64,000 nt of DNA from Mesocentrotus franciscanus (taxonomy: Eukaryota > Echinodermata > Echinoidea > Camarodonta > Strongylocentrotidae), in the NCBI GenBank assembly GCA_037976565.1, contig CP137671.1, positions 25,124,197 to 25,188,196 on the forward strand. Direction: 5' to 3'. The notes below the pieces were generated by a model that saw nothing but the letters and a program-made list of their open reading frames with translations, was not told the origin of the DNA and did no database searches. The position numbers were made by a program, and so were the translations under genes. Positions 58,760-64,000 of this stretch are shown one piece after another. Position 1 is the first letter of the stretch, and each line of letters begins with the position of its first letter.

Positions 58760-59975
58760 GCATTAAAAGATTCTGAAAAGAAGCTGGTGGCATGATGGCC
58801 TACCGGGACATGGAGTTGGATTATGAACAATCTTATAAATGCTTCTGATATCCAGGTTGACCATAATGTGATCCAATGCCTTTTCCCCACTTAATTTAAA
58901 TCAAATTGTTAATGCTCCAATTACCAAGTCACTCCTTGGATTGGGACTGCCGGCTAAGGCTTTCTTCACACTGGAAGGAGTGAACTGCTTCAGATGCTAC
59001 ATACTGTAGCAATATAAAATTCCACATTTTGTCATATGCTTCACATTCTTGAAGGCTTTTATTAAAATACACTGACAATTGAGTACACGATGGATACATA
59101 CATGTACATGTACATATATATACCAGCGTATACACACCCACTCATTTACATGCAAGGCAGTTTCTTTATTTTTAAAATATTTTTGTTGTTGTTGCTATGG
59201 TGGTTTTGTTAGACAGTTAATGTGTAATTTGTGAACATGTCTTTAAATTAAAGACATTTTTGCAATGAAGAATTCCATTTTTTTTTCTTGGGAGATGCAT
59301 TTTGACATGGTACATGTACATGTACTTCTGCTCTAAGGATTATCTATCCTGCCCCACCCCTTATAAAAACAAAACGTCCCAAAACGACAGAGACCTTTTT
59401 CTAATTAGAGTCATTACAAGAGACGGTGTGATCCAACACGCACTAGATCGCGTTGTCTGAGGTGAGAACGTACAATTTGGCATGCTCAATGGAGGACTAC
59501 AGCGATCTTAGTCTGCACACATCCAGTCCTTTTGTTTTATCCTGAAATAACCTTACAGATGGCTTTTAGAATTAGTCAATTTTATGCTGGTACTATTATT
59601 CCATCTGACATTTCTTACCATCAATGGAAAGGAAGTTTCTATTACAACTGTACGTAGTCTCTAAAAAGTCTTCATAGGTAATCTATCCCAGGTGTTCAGA
59701 AAGTGGAATGGCACTAAGAACTTCAAAGTAATTTAAAATTGAAATAAGGTATTGACCGAGCTCTTGTGAAAGGCCGGTATCTCAAATGGTACCATCTTTT
59801 TCCTTGTGTGCTGGCAGTGATGGACAGATGTATTGACAAAAACTTTTTAAGGGCTTTAAGCATACTGATTTCCACATATGTAAAATGACAACCCCTATCA
59901 TTACCAAAGTTACACTTTCCTTCCCATTGATCCATTTTACTCCGTTTTATTCTTCATTTAAAACTTTGTTTACAG

Positions 59976-60027
59976 ATGAGAAATTAGTTGCAATTATTAA
60001 AGATGATGTTAAATATATCTTTGAAAG
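59976..60027 (+). CDS. Weak candidate small exon
   Basis: TTTTATTCTTCATTTAAAAC then TTTGTTTACAG is a good acceptor and AAAG|GTACAG an acceptable donor. The 52 bases are open in one phase only (EKLVAIIKDDVKYIFE). The required entry phase (one base) matches no other exon found here. Confidence 0.25.
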
Positions 60028-60364
60028 GTACAGTACATGTAATTTACAAAGCTCTGTACAGATTGTTCAATTTTTTAAAGATACATTTGCAATTATACTC
60101 AAGGTTTCCCTCCTCATTATGAAGGTGGTGCTGAAGGGATTATTTGTATAATTTATGAATTATGATAAAATGCATTGTCGGCCTATGCAGCAAGTACATG
60201 TGATATACGGCTGTAATGCAATGATTATAGCCTAATAAAACATGTACAGTTGGTGCACACTACATGTAGATGTACTGTACATAACTGTATTATAAATAGT
60301 ACCGAGGTGTGATTTTGGCTTGATTTCCCCAGAGGGTCTGCTATTTGAGTGGGAGTTGACCCGC

Positions 60365-60680
60365 AGTGTCTTGTTATGATGCTTGACCTATGCAATTCCA
60401 TTTTTGACAATGACGTGGTCATTGAAACAATAAATCCCAATACTTGACATTTCCAAGTGTAGGCTATTAAAGGGATTTATTTTAAAGAAACGCATACTCA
60501 AGATGTACTTACAATTTTTGTCCTACTTCACAATGTTCAATACCAAATGTCTTATTAGGATGCTTGACCTACATGCTATTCTTCTATTGACTATGACGTG
60601 GTCATCAAAACAATATATTATTTATCCCAATACTTGACATTTATGAGTGTAGGATGAATAAAGGGATTTATTTTCAAACA
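60365..60680 (+). repeat. Tandem duplication, about 190-bp period
   Basis: Two copies share GATGCTTGACCTA, GACGTGGTCATYRAAACAAT, CCCAATACTTGACATTT and AAAGGGATTTATTTT. The first starts near 60375, the second near 60558. Confidence 0.8.
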
Positions 60681-61622
60681 TGTACATGTATGCATACCCA
60701 TTACATGTACAATGTATGTGTAAATAGCTTGAATTTTCCAAGTTTCCAATGTGGCTAATTAACTTCCTATATTTTGCTTAATTGATACCCAAGTCACACT
60801 ATTGAGACTAACAGCAGACCAACAATTCACCAATTAAAAAAAGGTATGTTACCCATAATGGCAAATATTTTGTAGGATATCAATACTAGTGACCATTTTA
60901 ATTCTATGAAGATTATATTTATATACTTCATAATCAAACATAACTTTCTCCCCAAATCATGAAATGCATATAAACTCTCCACCACCACCTCCCCCCGACC
61001 CCCACACACGAAAAAAAAAAACACAAAATAAAGGTGTCTAAACTGTCTACATGTATGTGTGAAGTCATTAGAATAGTTGGTGCCTGCATATTTCTTACTC
61101 ATACTTAGCACATTATAAACTTCAATATGTTTCACACCAATATCACCTTCCATGTAAGAGTCGATAGGAAGAGCTCAAGCTTTTAACAGTGAGGATGGGT
61201 TGTAGACATTTGAGTTGTTTTATTTTTAAAACAACTTTCAATATATCTGTAGGAGCATACATGTGGTGTGAAAATACAATACCCTTTCCCCAGCATCTAC
61301 AGCCTATACAGAGACAGAATCAGTCATGTTGAGTTGATAATGATGAATTGGTCTGAGCTACTTACAGTGTATTTCTAGACCACAATCCTATTGATATCTC
61401 CTCCAATTTCAATATCTACGAGACATGATGATGCTGGTGGAAATCAAATTTCCAGGATCAGAAGACCCATGAATAAATTATCAATAATTAAAATTGTCAT
61501 CATTCGGAGCACATTGTAATGCGCTGTGAAAGCTACCTTGTGACCACATGTGCAGAAAGATCACCACATTTTCTTTCTTTTATGTTTTCCTTTGAAAAAA
61601 AAAATGAATGTTTCTCATTTAA

Positions 61623-62757
61623 AGATAAAGTTGAGTTTTGGTCATGCGATTGTATTGTGAAAGAAACGGTGTGGAATCGATCAGAAAAGGTTGATCATCT
61701 AGCATACCGTATTTGCCAGCGTAAAGACCGCAGTATTTTCCCTTCCGAAAATATCAAAAAGTCTGGGTGCGGCCAATCCGCAACAACAGTAAAAAATCGG
61801 CTGTTAAAACAGCACATAATTTCGTACATATGGGACTCCCAACGGTACAATGACTAGATCTATACCAGTAATGGTACAGGACATTTCTAGATTAACTCCA
61901 CACATCTTACTGACAATTTCATGTTGCATTATTGACATGAAGTCTAAAATAAACTTCATTAACTTATTTTCTAAAATAATCTACCGGTAGATCTAGATCT
62001 AAGTTCGTGCCATTGCATCACTAAAAAGTAAAACTTACTAAAAGAAGGGACCGTTACGTAGCTAGCTAGCTGCCGCGCAACGCAACTGCGCATCTAGCCA
62101 AAGTCGCAATTTCGTATTACACCGCACATCGTGGTAGGGTATTGTATACATGTATGTAGGATACCAAATCTGCCTGCGATACAGTACTAGCTTAAAATCG
62201 ATGAAGATTTGCTAAATTATACGATCATTTTTTAGGTAAACTTCCTGTAAATTTATAAGAATATTGATGAATTTGGGATCAGTTTGTAAAAACAAATAGT
62301 GTTCTACAAGAAAATTATGATTATTTTGTTTGGTCCGTTTGGTTTTTTTCCTTTGGGTTTTTTTTTAAATTTTGTTTTTGTTTTTTCCTCTACAAAATGT
62401 CAAAGTTGGGGGTGCGGCCTATACGGCGCTGCGGCCTTATCGCCGGCAAATACGGTATAAGTATTGGTGTGTACTGCAAGGTTCTGGAATCATCAAAATG
62501 ATAAGAAATTTGGCCCAGTCTTGGTTCATTTACAAGCACTGTACACAGAAATATGTATAAGGGACTACACGAACATGTGGCATAAAAATCTGTCCCGATT
62601 TTTATGCTGTTACATGCCATTTTTAGAATATTAAGGCATTTGAAGAGCCATGCTTTTCAGGAAACATTTTTTCTCTGATGTTCTTCCACACTTGCATAAT
62701 AACAATGATAATGCTCACAAATTATTTTTCACCTTTTTCCAGAACTCAACCTTCTCT
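61623..62757. mobile_element. piggyBac-like TTAA element, interrupted copy
   Basis: Flanked by TTAA at 61619-61622 and 62758-62761. Ends are AGATAAAGTTGAGTTTTGG and the complement of AGAGAAGGTTGAGTTCTGG. Parts 61640-61706 and 62458-62575 match the reverse complement of 12590-12770 (TTGATCATCTAGCATA, GGTTCTGGAATCATCA, AATTTGGCCCAGTCTTGGT). It was split by the element at 61707-62455. Confidence 0.75.
61707..62455. mobile_element. pogo/Tigger-like TA-flanked element
   Basis: CCGTATTTGCCAGCGTAAAG at the left pairs with the complement of CCGTATTTGCCGGCGATAAG at the right. TA flanks both ends. GGGTGCGGCC occurs just inside each end. The insertion site is inside the TTAA element, and the matching copy at 12464-12801 shows the nearly empty site. 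Confidence 0.8.
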
Positions 62758-62922
62758 TTAAGTCTGTACTAAAGTAACCTGTGCAGAGAGACCACCAGAT
62801 TTATTACAAAGATTGTCTCCCTTGAGTGGTCTCTATAGACATGTTTCACTGTATTTTACATCTTTACACATACTTCAATATCGCTAATGGTGCTTCGCTG
62901 CTCTGTTTATTTTTCTTCACAG

Positions 62923-62955
62923 ATACAAGGAGTTGAGAATGGAGCGGATGAACAG
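62923..62955 (+). CDS. 11-codon microexon of plus-strand gene
   Basis: TTTATTTTTCTTCACAG is a strong acceptor and CAG|GTTAGT a good donor, enclosing 33 bases. Phase 0 gives IQGVENGADEQ. The register that continues SKEGKFPDSVVLDLARSFQT from 46934 gives RYKELRMERMN. Both are stop-free. Exons of 99, 66 and 33 bases, all multiples of three, would allow skipping without frame change. Confidence 0.5.
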
Positions 62956-63164
62956 GTTAGTTGTTTTTGTTTTCTTCACTACTTTCTTTTCTTGGCAATG
63001 GAAGTTGACTAATTAGTGTAACACCAGAAACTTTCTTGGACATGAGTGTTGATTGATCAGTTAGTGAATGGTTCAGTTTCGCATCAGTTTCATGCTGCAC
63101 AATTAATTAATCACAACTGATACAAAACCGAATTTTTGCAATTCGCAACAGTTTCTTGCCAAGA

Positions 63165-63370
63165 AAATCACTCTACTGTAAACGTAATATTCGCAGTGCT
63201 TTAATTTTCGCGGATTTCGCGCTAAAGTTGGTGTCGGCGAATTTTAGAACTCGCAAAAATATAAGCATGACTTCTTATGCGTGTTTTTGAATTGGCTGAA
63301 TTGCTTGCAACGCGAATTTAAGAACCCGCGAAAAATAAATGCATCGAATATGAATCCGCTTAAGTGACAT
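63165..63370 (+). repeat. Repeat with TCGCGG/CCGCGAA blocks
   Basis: TACTGTAAACGTAATATTCG, TTTTCGCGGATTTCGCG and AACCCGCGAAAAATAAATGC mark a CpG-bearing element. The last part continues into the 19485-19320 relative. Confidence 0.5.
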
Positions 63371-63914
63371 TTTAGTCCAAAGTTTGGTGGCTAGTTTGGT
63401 GGCCAGATCCGTTCCACCGAGTTTGCACGGGAGCGCCTATGGTCGGCTTCTGTCTCTAAAGAAAGGAGCCGACCCTACACAAATCAGAGGATTACGAACG
63501 AAAAGGGACAGAAATTTTCGGTCTATGACGGACAGTACTCGCAAGTACCTATTTGCGTCAAGCATGTATGATATGGTACTTTGTATTATATACATGTAGC
63601 AGACACAAGCGCGCGTTAGCAGCTAGTTGACATCATATCGACACGTGCACGGCCATGCATGCATTATATTATTGCCAGTACTCAGATAGTTCGATCGTGC
63701 GAGCTAGCTAAGCAGTGCGATGCGTCATTGATCGGCAAGCTTGTGGCCATCGGGGCTCGGTGCGCGGGCGATCAGAATCAGTAGCAAAAATCATACGGGG
63801 GCGACTCTTCTTAGAATGGTCGCCCCTTCGTGTACGGTTTTCAGGATTTTAGGGGGCGATTTTGAGACTCACGGGGGCAAAGTCGCCCGTCGCCCCCGTG
63901 TATTTCCGACCCTG
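63371..63914. repeat. Composite of two families seen elsewhere
   Basis: 63380-63525 is the reverse complement of 19320-19445 (GTTCCACCGAGTTTGCAC, CTATGGTCGGCTTCTGTC). 63527-63914 matches 29873-30256, the right end of the 27773 element (GTACTCGCAAGT, CATACGGGGGCGACTCTTCT, GGCAAAGTCGCCCGTCGCCC). The junction is at a GACGGACAG shared by both. Confidence 0.8.
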
Positions 63915-64000
63915 AGACTACATGTATCTCTTATTTGGTCTAATTGTCAGTCGGTAGTCTAGAGAGGCAAACTTTATCTATGTAGGCCTATTTCTTTTTT

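Noticed and set aside
61519..61857. 112-codon plus-strand frame
   Set aside because: It crosses the TTAA end and the pogo-like terminus, so it is not one gene.
1..64000. CRISPR arrays, bacterial operons, phage genes
   Set aside because: No regularly spaced direct repeats with unique spacers, no long frames and no Shine-Dalgarno-led genes; introns and animal repeats dominate.

Overview
The window reads as animal nuclear DNA, most likely from an echinoderm such as a sea urchin. It is AT-rich, gene-poor, intron-like and packed with repeats. There are no prokaryotic operons, ribosome-binding sites or long reading frames. The echinoderm guess is an inference from three signs: tRNA-headed SINE fragments, the abundance of TACATG/TGTACA runs, and the mix of hAT-, piggyBac- and pogo-like non-autonomous elements. 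Two assembly gaps (23 N and 500 N) are present.

Genes. Three transcription units can be argued from splice sites and phase. (1) A minus-strand gene of about 100 codons has a start exon at 17089-17004, a middle exon at 15797-15713 and a terminal exon at 8520-8392. The phases join exactly, 2+1 and then 0+0. (2) A plus-strand gene begins in an exon at 21486-21921 and appears to continue through very small exons at 34479-34577, 46934-46999 and 62923-62955, separated by 12-16 kb introns; all junctions are phase 0. Its first exon carries an apparent one-base frame break. (3) A short, very acidic minus-strand reading frame (21137-20970) lies head-to-head with gene 2, and a perfect CRE (TGACGTCA) sits between them. 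I recognise none of the three proteins, so no gene symbols are given. Weaker exon candidates lie at 20663, 44603, 49781, 58033 and 59976.

Repeats fill much of the rest. Four hAT-type insertions are supported: three with exact 8-bp target duplications (28312-29547, 31100-31787, 55257-55835) and a fourth of 3.2 kb (42990-46162) with a 7/8 match. Four TTAA-flanked piggyBac-like elements lie at 12464-12801, 14273-14861, 38337-39093 and 61623-62757. Two TA-flanked pogo/Tigger-like elements lie at 55141-56430 and 61707-62455, the second inside a TTAA element. There are several fold-back elements, three tRNA-derived SINE heads, a 5'-truncated LINE 3' end, tandem arrays that mostly sit inside inverted termini, and long pyrimidine tracts.

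The most unusual items are a 49-bp palindrome with a perfect 9-bp target duplication (16749-16797), hAT relatives that share a core but carry different subterminal palindromes, a modular CTGTGGAAAC fold-back (11646-12001), and a 500-N gap whose two edges overlap. No RNA gene, CRISPR array or viral gene could be supported. Functions and homologies are inferred by eye and were not searched.
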